Source: Phialophora verrucosa
Taxonomy: Eukaryota > Ascomycota > Eurotiomycetes > Chaetothyriales > Herpotrichiellaceae
Direction of reading: 5' to 3'
Assembly (NCBI GenBank): GCA_002099365.1
Contig: MSED01000014.1
Span: 1,860,001-1,924,000 of the forward strand
DNA length: 64,000 nt
The notes beneath the pieces are model-generated. The model had not been told where the DNA came from. It saw nothing but the letters and a program-made list of their open reading frames with translations, and did not search any database. Shown piece after piece: positions 21,850 to 32,753 of this stretch. Numbering within the stretch: the stretch's first letter is position 1; every line of letters begins with the position of its first letter. The position numbers were made by a program, and so were the translations under genes.

Positions 21850-24150
21850 ATGGCTCAGCTTGCGACTGTCAGCTTTGGCGCCGAACTCAAGGTTGGTTTG
21901 GAGCGCCCTGCGCCCGCGCATACACTGACACTGTTGTAGGACGGCTACAAACCGGTCGACAACTGGGTCGGCCTGGGCATTTCCTGGCTGACCGAGATCC
22001 AAGAATTCTACCAAGAACGCGCGGCCATCGAGAAGGAATACAGCCAGAAGTTGACTGCGTTGGCAAAGAAATACTACGACAAGAAATCCAAAAAGTCCAG
22101 CAATCTGAGTGTCGGCGACAATCCCGCCCTCACCCCAGGTTCGCTCGAGGCAGCCTCTCTGACGACGTGGACCACCCACCTCACGACGCTTGAAGCCCGG
22201 GCGAATGAACATGCCAAACTCGCACAGGACCTGACGAGTCAGGTGGTCACACCGCTAGAATACAACGGGAGGAAACTTGAGGAGCTGCGGAAGAGTCACG
22301 CCGACTATAATGCTAGACTTGTCAGGGAGAGGGACTCGTCGTACGGGGACCTCAAGAAACTCAAGCAGAAGTATGACGCTGTCTGTCAAGAGGTAGAAAA
22401 CCGGAGAAAGAAGGCTGAATCCTCCATGGACAAAAGCAAGGCCCAGAGCACATACAACCAGCAACTGATGGAGATGAACAATGTCAAGAACACCTATTTG
22501 ATCGGGATCAACGTTGCCAACAAGATGAAAGAATGCTACTATCACGAGTACATCCCGGAATTGCTGGACTCGCTCCAAGATCTCAACGAGACTCGTGTCT
22601 CGAAATTAAACTCGATATGGCTGGTCGCCGCCGCCCTGGAGACGAATACACTGAAACGGAGCGTCGAACACATGACACGGCTCTCGACGGAAATCCCTAG
22701 GAACAATCCGAGCCTTGACAGCAACATGTTTGTCCGCCACAACGCTGTACAATGGCAGGAGCCGTCAGACATCGTCTTCGAACCCTCCCCAGTCTGGTTG
22801 GACCAAGATCATATGATGACGGATGAGACGTCGAAAGTGTTTCTGCGTAACATTCTCCAACAGAGCAAGCCTCTCATCAACTCGCTCAAGACAGAAGCCG
22901 ACCAGAAACGAAGGGAACTGGAAAGTGTCAAGCAAACCCGCCGGAACATCCGAGAAGGCAAAGACAGGCGCGATGAAGTCGCCTGCGTCGTCCAACAGTT
23001 CATTGTTCAGGAGGAGCTGCATGCGATTGAGAGGAAACGACTGACGGCAGAAGTGGAGACGTCGACCATCACCTCAGTCGTGGGCGATCTCAGCATGTAT
23101 GGCAAGAGCCATGCCTTCAAGACCGAGACCTTCAAGATTCCGACCAACTGTGACCTCTGTGGCGATCGTATATGGGGTTTGAGCGCAAAGGGCTTCATAT
23201 GTACCGATTGCGGTTTCACCTGCCACAGCAAATGTCAAATGAGAGTACCGGCGGACTGTCCGGGAGAACAGACAAAGGAGGAAAAGAAGAAGTTGAAGAC
23301 CGAGCGGCAAGCAGCTGCCACTGCAGCTGTCGCAGCTCCTCCGCCCGCCTTGAACGGTGCTACTTCCCCTCCGCCTTTGATGAGACAAGACACGATGAAC
23401 AGTCTGTCGTCTGGGTATGCCGCAAGTGCCACGAGGTCATTATCGGGTGGGGTCCCAAGGATATCTACCATGGATGAGCAGATCGCCAGCTCACCTCTAA
23501 CGCAAGCAATGTCGAATTCGGCCTCAGGAGGGGGCGCCGCGAGGCGAAACCGGATTGTTGCTCCGCCTCCCTCGGCCTACGTTAGTGCGGCTGTCCCGGA
23601 CTTGTCTTCGAACGGGAGTGCTCAGCCGAGAGGTAAGATGATGTATTCCTATGAAGCAAGAGACGAGGGTGAATTGTCTCTGTCGGAAGGGACAGAGGTG
23701 AAGATACTAGAGCCTGACGGTAAGTGAACTCAACCTGCCATCGACATAGACTGACCAGCGTCAGACGGCGGCTGGACCAAGGTTCAGGCTGGGCTGGGCA
23801 AAGAAGGCGTGGTGCCTACCGCTTATTTGGAGGAGCTGCCCACTCCTGCAAGCACCCCAGCGCACGAACGAACACCGTCATTGTACTCCAACTCGAGTGC
23901 CTCGTTGGCCTCGTCGAACGTCGCAACAAAGAAAAAGCAAGGACCAGCGGTGGCACCCAAACGTGGAGCCAAGAAAGTCAAATACGTCGAGGCTCTTTAC
24001 TCCTACACAGCCCAGAGTGAGGCCGAATTCGACATGACGGAAGGCGAAAAGTTCATCCTCATCAGTATGGGCACGGGTGACGGGTGGGCGGACGTGGAAA
24101 AGAATGGTGAGACAAGGAGTGTCCCTGCAAACTACATCCAGGAGATATAG
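21850..24150 (+). CDS. BZZ1: BZZ1-type F-BAR / C1 / double SH3 protein
   Basis: Three exons: 21850-21891, 21940-23719 and 23765-24150, giving 735 aa; introns are 48 and 45 bp. Residues 1-270 are an F-BAR domain (GWVGLGISWLTEIQEFYQERAAIEKEY and a long coiled coil). Residues about 405-454 are a C1 zinc-finger with the H-C-C-C-C-H-C pattern (HAFKTETFKIPTNCDLCGD onward). Two SH3 domains follow: about 581-640, starting MMYSYEARDEGELS, and 678-735, starting YVEALYSYTAQSEAEF and ending NYIQEI. The second intron interrupts the first SH3. BZZ1 binds Las17/WASP and activates actin assembly at endocytic patches. Domain order is exactly that of fungal BZZ1, so the call is firm. Confidence 0.95.
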
Positions 24151-25004
24151 ATTACCGTGCTGGCATGGCCTGACCATGGCATCAACCGTTTTGCAAGCGT
24201 GATTATCAGCGTCATCAAAGCATTGAAGCCAGTATTACGCAAGATGTTTCTTTCTGTTCAACGCAATCCGTCCGTACGCCGGAAGAGACGTTCAGCCCTA
24301 TTGAATTGATGAGTGCGGCTTCACTCGAGCCGTGATCTCAAGACGGCGGAGGGAATACGAGAGATCCATCCAGCCCCCGTTCAGTCTCGCTTGTGGCGTC
24401 AAGTGATTGGACAAGGCCACCCCAGCCCGAAAGATGTTTTCAAAACTCCCATTTTACTTTCCACGTCTCCTTTCAGCTCGATGGTTTTGGCTCGAAGGTT
24501 TCTCTATTGGACCAGCAGGCTGGCAGGCGGGCAAATGTTCCAATGCTCGCCCGTGCCAAGAAGGTCTGATTGACGAAGAACACGAGCACGAGGCATACTC
24601 GCTGCCGTTGACCAACCAGCCTCGCACCGGTTTCGCCTGTACTACCCAGGGCTTTCGCGCATCTGATCGAGAAGCTTTGAATGTCCAAGCTTAACCATTG
24701 CTTGGCCTTCACTTGCTAAGGTCCAAGTCTTGAGCCGGAGGAAGCATGAAGGGACTTTTGGTCAACGCCTAGCATCGTCGTGCATGTTCCCTATTTGGCT
24801 TCCCCATGCAAGCCAGGATGCGTGAAAGTCTATCTGTTCCAGGCTTGAGAGTGAGTGCCGACGATGAAGATAAGTATGAGGCTGGCCCCGGCTCTTTAGG
24901 CGAGGCAAGAACTTCCCACATTTTCTGCCGTTATAGACTGTTCTGCTTGGAGGGCCGCAATCCAGCCTAACCAAGGGCGACATCTGACAGCTTTGCTCGA
25001 GAAA
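24151..25004. other. Intergenic, no gene seen
   Basis: About 850 bases between BZZ1 and the membrane protein gene. Small frames at 24313-24694 lack protein-like features. A missed 5' exon of the downstream gene coding for a signal peptide could lie here. Confidence 0.45.
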
Positions 25005-26011
25005 ATGGCCGAGAGTATTACCAGAATCCCCAGACTCACCGCGAAGACCGTCCCGGTTAGCCCGATTACCGCTGCACCCTCGTTAACACACCAGCGTGAG
25101 CTGCTCAAGAGAGACGAGACGGTCGGTGAAGACACCTGTGGCTGGGTAAATGGCGATCTGAGTGAGTGGTTCATTCATCAACCATCAATCGAGATTCCCA
25201 CAGACTCATTGACTGACTTCTATCTCCCTTACGCTCTCCGAAGATACCCCCTTCGTGTGCAACTATCCTTACTATCAACCCTGCCTGTGGTCGCCGGAGC
25301 TCCACGCGGTGGGTTGCTGCGGCGGTGCGGCCACCACGGACTGCGCCTGGGTTACATCCTGTGTGCCTTACTCGATGGTGGACAACGGCTGTGACTCGGC
25401 ATGCCAGGCAAATTACCTGAACACCGTGTGGTAAGCTGGTCCCCATCTCCCATGGCCGTCCGTGAGAGCTCATCGACTGACCTGTTTGTGTGCACAGTGA
25501 TGAGGGATACCCCCTGTGTGCGACAGCAACGTTCGGCGGACCAGAAGGATACACCTACCTTTCCTGCACGGACACGGTCGGCCCAACAGACACCATGATG
25601 TTGACTTACTACGGCGGCAACGCCTCCTCCGTCGCAGGCCTCCCGCGCTACTTCTCCGACTATTGGTACAGCAGCACCGCCACCGACACGTCCTCTGCGA
25701 CAGGCACTTCGACATCCACCAGCGATGCCGATTTCGACCACACTCTGTCCTGGTTCTCGGCACACAGGACCATCATCATCGGGGCGATTGCCGGCTTTTG
25801 CGGATTGGTCTTCCTGCTGCTTGTGGGGTGTTGTATCTTCAGGAGGAGGAAGGCGAGCAGGGGGGTCTACAGGCCCGCTAGCCAGGCCGTACCAGTTTAT
25901 ACGATGCAGGCACCAAGTCAGGAGGCGTATCCGATGATCCAGTACCAGGGTTATGGCTCGGGGTATCAAGGACCGGATTACGGGCGGGTGTATGTCTCGC
26001 CGAACAAGTGA
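25005..26011 (+). CDS. Fungal Cys-rich single-pass membrane protein, function unknown
   Basis: Three exons: 25005-25161, 25244-25430 and 25498-26011, giving 285 aa. The ectodomain has a fungal Cys pattern: EDTCGWVNGDL, VCNYPYYQPCLW, GCCGGATTDCAW, TSCVPYSM, NGCDSACQ, CDEGYPLC, YLSC. A Ser/Thr-rich stalk follows, then a transmembrane helix (TIIIGAIAGFCGLVFLLLVG) near residues 205-226, a basic stop-transfer (FRRRKASR) and a Tyr/Gln/Pro-rich cytosolic tail. An LLKR site before DETVGED looks like a Kex2 processing site. Relatives are common in Pezizomycotina and uncharacterised; a surface sensor or cell-wall role is a guess. No signal peptide is encoded after the ATG at 25005, so a 5' exon may be missing. 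Confidence 0.72.
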
Positions 26012-26191
26012 GGCGATGCGACGCGATTCGATTTCAGATGGCTGGCTTGGGGGCTTCTGGTCTTTTCCCAGCGCAATTGTTCGTCCAGCGACGTGGACCG
26101 GGTGGGAGGGCCCTGCCCTCTGCGGCGTCGAGTTCATACTTTGAGCCTTGTGTGCACAATCGGATCTTTCTTGCATTGAGTCTGGATATCT

Positions 26192-26598
26192 TCAAGCTGG
26201 TGAAGCCCGTTGGGTAACGGCGACGTAATTACAGTGCATCAGTGGTGAACTGCCAAGGTTGTGCGCAGTAACGAATTCTTGGATGGCCTCGAAGTTCAGA
26301 CATTGGTGCTTGATGCCCCAGTCCTGGTTGTTGACCTTTGGCAGGGTCGGCTCTAGTGTGACATCCCCGGCACACATGGTGCTCTAAACGATCAATCAGT
26401 GTGGGACGGAATCGACGCGGTTTGACCACATACGTGCCGAAGATAGTCTATACAATGATCAAGGTGGCTTGGCGTGAGCGATGTCTTCGGGTTGTACCAA
26501 GTGTCGAAGGTTGTGCCAGTAACATATTTCAACATTGCCTGGGCGCGTCCAGTCCCGATGTCAGTGGATGTGTGACGAGAAGGTCGGACATGAGGCAT
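26192..26598 (-). pseudogene. UstYa-family (DUF3328) fragment
   Basis: Two blocks join across a 50-bp intron (26384-26433, GTATGT..TTTAG): 26434-26598 and 26192-26383, giving 119 aa. The joined product holds HLDHCIDYLRHSTMCAGD and, later, KHQCLNFEAIQEF, the second HxxHC motif and C-terminal signature of UstYa-type proteins. These are copper-dependent oxidases or cyclases of ribosomal-peptide and other fungal secondary metabolism. The N-terminal transmembrane segment and the first HxxHC motif are missing. Upstream sequence (26599-26670) is unusually A/T-rich. A CCAG acceptor at 26539 suggests the remaining exon once joined an upstream one. I judge it a truncated remnant; a hidden upstream exon is the alternative. 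Confidence 0.68.
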
Positions 26599-27002
26599 TT
26601 AACACTAATAAGAAGACGATTAGAGGAGCTTATAATAAGGAGTAGTGGTTATATAGCCAGTACTTTTCCGCCCACATTAGCCATACGATGGCATTAACGC
26701 ACTGAGTCTGGCAACGAGTATCCGGAGCCCTGTGCTCGGTGTCTCTGGAACTGATCAGGACAAACAGCTGGACCAAGGCAGAACTGTTGACAGTAGCTAA
26801 CACGGCACATGCATATCCGGTTCCTCGATCTCAGAGAACCTTGAATTGTTAGAGTCCTGACGCCACGAACGCTGAGGATCATGGCACGACAGGTGGAAAG
26901 GGAGGACATGTTGAGGTGTTCGCCGCAAGTTTCTCTGGTGTCCAAGTGCCTTCCTCAAATCGAGGTCCCATCCGTCTGTGGTTAAGCTGATGGCATTTTG
27001 CA

Positions 27003-28397
27003 CTACAATCTCGACCTCTCTGCCTCAACTATGCCGTCCGCCTCCTCCTCAATGCTCTTCTCCTTGGGATCCCAGGCCAGAAACTTCTTCAGTCGTTCGG
27101 CCTTTCCTCGCGAGTTCCAACCCCAGCTCACTGCCTCGAAGCCTGCAACCTCGAGCGCCTCGTCCTTAGTGAGTTGCTTCTCTACAGGGTTGGCTGCGAT
27201 GTAGCCCTTGTCAACTGCGATGGTCGATATCTTCCGGGCCAAATCGGCCCACATATGTTCGCCGTTCTCGCACAGATGATAGCCTTTGGCGCCCCAGATT
27301 TCATCGGACAGGTTCCTAGCCACGGCCGCTTCGGCGAGGAGGACAAAGGCAGCGGCCAGGTCGTAGACGTGGACGTGATTCCAGCGTGCTTTTCCTGCCC
27401 CCACAATCGGCGTGTACCCCTTCTGTAAGATGACCTTGGTCATTTCGTAAACCTGGCGAGAGCGCTGGGAGACGGGGCCCCGCCCGTTGCCTAAGGGCAC
27501 ACCCAGGCATGGGGTTAGTTTACCCTATCTCAGGAAGATGTGCAGGATTTCCATCTGCTCTTGAACCACACACGTACCGTAAATGGTGGGCGGGCAAACC
27601 AGCGCCGTCTTGACCCTGTCAGCGTATTTGTTTCCGGTTTCGAGGACGATCTTGTCGACGTTACGATGGAAGGCATCATCAGGCAGGTGGGTTAGCTCGT
27701 CGACCCCGCTGAGATCGTTGTATTCTTTGGTCGACCATTCTCCCAGTCGATTGTTCTTGGAATCTTCATAGGTCAAAATGCCGGTACCACCAGTATGCAG
27801 CCAGAATCCGGGGTTGGCGGGCGTATGTCCTTCGGCCAGACCGGCCGCAATGGCTCTGGCCGCACCTTCGTGATCCGAAGCATCTGCAGTGTCTGGTGGG
27901 TTGAAGACTCGTCAGGCCACTATCTGATCTGTTTCGAAGACACCGGAACTCACGCAGTACGATATCGGCCTTTGCACTCTCCTCGTGCAGCACGGCCGAG
28001 TCGTCCAGATCACCCAGGACGACGCGGAGTTTGGGATACTGCTCGTGGACTTGGTTGGCCTTCTCCTGCGTCCTGATGAGGGCGCCTTGGGTAATGTCAG
28101 CCGCCGGGGGCAATGGTCGGAGCGTCACTTTGGGTTTCATAATATCGACCAAGGACAAGGAATCGGGCACGTCAAACCCGTGGTAAGGAGACATAGACGG
28201 ACTCGAGGACTGGAAGAGAACTAGGTCCTGCTAATTCTGCAAACTCACAGTATTCCCATTCTGGATGTTTCTGGTTCAGCGCGTACAAAGCGTCGCCACC
28301 TATGTAGCCGGTGGTACCTGTGCTAGATCACGGTCAGCTGCCACCATCTCCATTCCCGCAATGCGCTGGCATCCTACATGAACACTTTAACCGCCAT
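27003..28397 (-). CDS. NAD(P)-binding extended SDR / epimerase-like protein
   Basis: Five exons: 28378-28397, 28249-28322, 27954-28085, 27578-27883 and 27003-27490, giving 339 aa in frame. The Rossmann motif ITGTTGYIGG is assembled across intron 1. Further markers are RVVLGDLDDS, ADIVLHASDHEGAARAIAAG, WLHTGGTGILTYEDS, PPTIYGGNGRGPVSQRS and WNHVHVYDLAAAFVLL. This matches a large fungal NAD(P)-dependent epimerase/dehydratase-like family of unknown substrate; the YxxxK pair is not clear. Intron 2 (28086-28248, 163 bp) needs an AAG acceptor, because every AG upstream leads to a stop; that junction is the weakest. Neighbours are a UstYa remnant and a truncated porter, so the gene may come from a decayed accessory cluster. 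Confidence 0.85.
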
Positions 28398-29634
28398 GAC
28401 GACGGGCAAAAGTGGCTTTGATCGTCTCAAAACTCGCCTGTTTACGAGCGACTGGTCAAATGGTGGGATAAAATCTGTTTTAAACCCATTGTTCCAGAAG
28501 CCTCAAGATTTGGGCCTTGAGGATACGAGCCGGGACCACTGCAATGGCGTTGTTCCAAACCCCTTTGGGCATCCCCGTAGGTGGGGAGGGCCGGGCGTCA
28601 TGCAGGGTCTAATTACAGTAGTACTCGTACTCAAGGCACACGAACACGAACTCTTCCAGTCACTTTGACTATCGCCACGAACCTGGGGGGTTCTGCTTCC
28701 AAGGAACACGTTGTCCACATGCACAAGTACAAGTCCGACAATATCAGCGGCGGTCCGGACAGGGCTGGGTTGTGCGAGTCACACACGCTCCTAGTTAATT
28801 CCAGATGCATTTGCGACGTCTCCGGCAGGGAGCCACACCACTGCGGAGGGTCTCCGGGGGTGGCAGTTTCCCGAATCAGGTTCCTCCAATTGCTGCACAC
28901 CGGGAACCGATTTCCGGGTTCAGTGGGCGAGCATCGAGCAGCTTTGTCTAACAGGCCTGTCCAGGGGGGCTAGCTGCGCCGAGCTCTCCTCCACCTATTA
29001 CTGTACAGACTGTAGACCGAGAAGTTCCAGTTTCCCGAGCCAGCGCCACTGAGCAAAGCCACATACTTATACTCGGTGAAGCCAGCGAGACCACGGCCGG
29101 CTACTTGAGTGAAAGGTGCATTCCCGTGCCGAGAGTAGCCGAACCCTCGATTGACCAGGGCGTAGGCTGTTTCAAGCGCGGCCCGGAGATTCCCAAGTCG
29201 AGCCTTCCAGCGGGGGAGTACGCATTGGAAGGCCCTTGCGTGACATTGCCCACGGTGCATCGGGCTTCGTGTGTTCCCGAACTATGGAAGTGGAAGCTGA
29301 AGTATGCAACCGGATGTCTTTTAACCATCCTGTCTTCCTAGGGTGCAAACAGACAGTACTGTGTAAGTCTTGCCGGGGCGCCCCCGTAGGGAGAGATGGG
29401 CACGGAGGGATGGACACCCAGGATGGCTCATCAACACTGTACACTGCAGCATAATGACATGGTGGAGTATATGGGACAGAGCCCTTTCTCCGCCGACTCA
29501 ACCCAGCCTCTATTGCTTGTTACTATCCTCACCACCACTCTCCCTCATCTCGACCCGCGCTTGAGAGTCTGTCACCGACGGTCGTTGTGACTCCCATAAA
29601 CCAACGTCAACTTGAACCAGACGTGTCTTCAGCC
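28398..29634. other. Intergenic, no intact gene seen
   Basis: About 1.2 kb upstream of the SDR gene. Short minus-strand frames at 28631-28900 and 28970-29260 are not recognised. Clusters of CCGG and CGGAG words near 28820-28920 could be Zn2Cys6 binding sites, but no strict inverted or direct CGG pair with standard spacing stands out. Confidence 0.4.
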
Positions 29635-29937
29635 ATGGGTTTATTCCACCTGCGGGGCCGCACCCTCACCGTCGCCATCGCCATGACTTGCGGCATCTCC
29701 TTTGTGCTGTTCGGCTGGGAGCGGGGCATGTTTGGCGGCATCTTGAACGACCCGACGTTCGCGCACCAGTTCAAGAACCCGAATGCCACCATCTCGGGCC
29801 AGATCGTGTCGACGTATGATATCGGTTGCATCATCGGCCCCATCATCTCCAAAACCCATGCTACAGCTTTGCCGTCAACCGACGAGACTGGGCGGCGTAC
29901 TTCTCATGTTTGCTTTGCAACTTTGCTGCGGTCTTGA
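29635..29937 (+). pseudogene. Truncated MFS sugar transporter N-terminus
   Basis: An ATG at 29635 opens a 100-codon frame. Its first 70 residues match the start of fungal sugar porters: RTLTVAIAMTCGISFVLFGWERGMFGG (first helix), then NATISGQIVSTYDIGCIIG (start of helix 2). After residue 70 the match ends (PIISKTHATALP onward), and the frame stops at 29937, inside the 3' end of the acyl-CoA dehydrogenase gene on the other strand. A full porter needs about 500 residues and 12 helices, so this piece cannot transport. The breakpoint is near 29845, where the dehydrogenase coding sequence begins. Confidence 0.75.
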
Positions 29938-31415
29938 GCTCCTCTCTCCCAACTTGATGGCGGTGAGCAGCATCTGGTCCATCCGCGAGCCTGACAAATC
30001 TCGCATAAGTCCACGCGTGAGGCAAGAAACTGTCCTGGGTGAGGCCTAGCCCACCGTGCATCTGCATCGCTTCGTCAATAATTCCTGCCGCCATGTTAGG
30101 TATCGTAATCTTCGAATGAGCGATCGAACGACGGCCGGCTCTGTTCCCCATAAGGTCCATTGTTTCGGCCGCGTTTAACACAATGAGACGCATTGTATCT
30201 ATGTCGAGCCTCATTTGCGCCAGGCGTTCGATGTTGCTGTCGAACTCGCCGATCAACTTGCCGCGCGGTTTCTTGCGTGGGTCGATTGCTCGGACTAGAG
30301 CCATCTCGTAGGCCCTCTCCGACTGTCCTATGAGGCGCATACTATCAACCGGATAATGATTAGCTTTCACGGACGATCAGGATGATCTTCTCAGAGGAAC
30401 AGGCGCTGGCTGGCGCGGAGTGAAATGTATGGCATAAGAGATCTCAAAAAGACAGGCATACATACCAGTGGTGAATACGTCCTGGCCCAAGACGCCCTTG
30501 GGCAATTTCAAACGCCCGACCCTCTCCCAAGATCAAATTCTCGACCGGAACTCTGACGTTGGTGTAGACAAACTCGGCGTGACCTTGCGGGGCATGATCA
30601 AACCCCATGATGGTCAGATTCCGAGTCATTTGAAGACCAGGCGTGTTAGTTGGGACGATGACCATCGAGTGTCTTCGCCACGGGTTCGGGTCCTCGGGGT
30701 TTGAGCACACCATCAGAATGTAGAACGAAAGGCTCTTGTTCCTCAGTGAACCGCCGAAGGTTTTATGTCCGTTGATGACATATTCATTGCCCTCACGGTG
30801 CATTCTACATGCTATCTTGGTAGCATCAGAGGAAGCCACGTCGGGCTCGGTCATGGAATAGGCAGACATGGCCGTTCCGTCAAGCAATGGCTGGAGCCAC
30901 TTCTTTTTCTGCTCGGGGTTACAGTATTTGGCGAGCAGCTCAATGTTTCCCGTCTCTGGTGCATGGCAGTTCATGGTCTATAATTTTTTCGATTAGCAAT
31001 GGAGGTCAACAAGGATCGAGTATGAGCCGTGACCACGCGGTTTTGGCAGCAGGGTAATACTAGGAGAGTGGAAACAGATTGTACAGTAACTGACTTCGGC
31101 GGCCCAATAACATCTTCCCATGATCTCTGCGCAACATGCGTATTCGAGGTTGGTCAAGCCCGGCGACTCTTTGAAAGTTTTGGGGAGAAACAGGTTGAAC
31201 AGGCCAGCGGCCTTTGCTCGCTCCCGCAGTTCTCTCATCTTGGGTTGGACCGTCCATCTATCACCCTCAAGTTGGCGTTCCATCAGCTCCTCCGCCGGGA
31301 TACATTCATTTTCTACCCAGTCGTGGACTTTCTTGATGATTTCAACGGCTTTCGGGGAGAGCTTTGCTCGGACTGTGACGGGAATCCGCGCAATGGCGGG
31401 ATGGTCGGCGGACAT
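29861..31415 (-). CDS. Acyl-CoA dehydrogenase family protein
   Basis: Three exons: 31095-31415, 30466-30977 and 29861-30341, giving 437 aa. Visible family features: N-terminal helical domain (FLPKTFKESPGLTNLEYA), AYSMTEPDVASSDATKI (FAD/substrate signature 1), YVINGHKTFG, LGPGRIHHCMRLIGQSERAYEMAL across intron 2, and C-terminal MQMHGGLGLTQDSFL with ADGPD. This is the peroxisome/mitochondrion-type fungal ACAD group related to ACAD10/11, which oxidises acyl-CoA with FAD; the exact chain length is unknown. No C-terminal PTS1 is present (ends TAKL). The C-terminal 30 residues after GPDAAH differ from relatives and overlap the truncated porter, so the 3' end may have been reshaped by the same rearrangement. 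Confidence 0.87.
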
Positions 31416-32753
31416 GCTTGCAAGAATAGGTCAAGCTTCCTGTTCGATTTGTTCCCCCAGGGATGGACCCTAGTTATCAGCGTTGTGTGACCGCACAAGT
31501 TGGGCCCACTAGGATCACAACGTTGACCTCAAGCTCTCGCCAAAGACCGGGAGAAGTCGAACCGATGTTCGAACCTCGCAATTCACTGTCGACCTTGGGG
31601 GTTCGGCCTGCTTTGGCCTTAGCTTGGACCTTGTCGTCGGCAAGTCGGCATGCACCGAGGGACGAGTCAGTCGGCCGAGGATAATCATCAATTTGCGGAG
31701 AAAAGCAGTTACACCCGGCAGGATTGCATTCTCCAGCCTCTGCATATCTTACCCTATCTCCCGTTGGTCCAAAGCGCCCCTTTCCGGCCTGGCCTTACAG
31801 CACGTATGGGTGCTTCGCTTGCTCGGATCATCGACCTCCACCGGGCTGTTCTCACTAAATACGCAAATGACAGCTTAGCTCGCGAAAGAGGTTAAGCTTG
31901 AACACATGTCATGCATCATTGTTTACATTCGTCCATAAGAAATGAGATGCAATACATCATGTCTTCAAAAGGTCTGTGGATTGCGGCAATGTTCATGTCC
32001 GCGCATTGGTAGCTGCTCCCCTCTACCTCTGGGACCGCTTCAGAATCACGTTGAATCCAGGCTTCTCCCATCCACAATTGCCGCCCAAGGATCAAGCGCA
32101 TTTCCATGTGTGACAAGCTGCACACGAATGTTAGACTGTCGATGAAACCCATCGATCGATCCCTGGCACTTACTGTCTGCCAATACAGCCTCTGGGGCCA
32201 AGGAAATGGCTGGCTGGCCTTTTCCTCATCATTATCATAGGCTGGGTCTAAACCATCGCTCAGGAACGATCAAAACTATGTATGCGTGGCTGGCCAGGCG
32301 CAGATACCGACATGAGTGCCTCCAATAACCCTACTTGACAGTCTTTTTAGATCCCGCACGCTGAGGAGAGTGGAGGCGCTGAGGGCTTTTTGTTAGCCCT
32401 CTCCACGAGATCAAGGAGTATTGATTAAGGCCAGACTGACAAGCAAAAAGCAAGGGAATGACTAAACTCGATTCTCGCCCAGAACTGCCAACCAATCAGA
32501 ACACAGGGTTGTATGCCCGTACATTGTACAGACATATGCCAACCTGGCAATACCGCAAAATTCATCAGCCCTATTACACTAGTCTGCCTCGTCGGGACTC
32601 AATGAACTGCGCCTTGGTACATGTGACAGGTCTGGGCGTCTTCTACGCAGGCAGTAACTTTTGTTTTCTCTATTCTGCCAATCTGCCACCCGGAGAGAGA
32701 GTCAGGAGACGCTCCAGGCATCGACGGTTTGGAGAAAAAACAAAGGAAAAATC
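31416..32753. other. Intergenic, no gene seen
   Basis: About 1.3 kb between divergent genes. Frames of 60-80 codons on both strands are unrecognised. A longer plus-strand frame from an ATG at 32458 runs into the next gene but reads implausible protein before 32929. Confidence 0.45.

Noticed and set aside
32458..32753. In-frame ATG extending the uncharacterised protein to 366 aa
   Set aside because: The added 157 codons read as non-protein-like, while another frame in the same bases gives a conserved-looking start at 32754.
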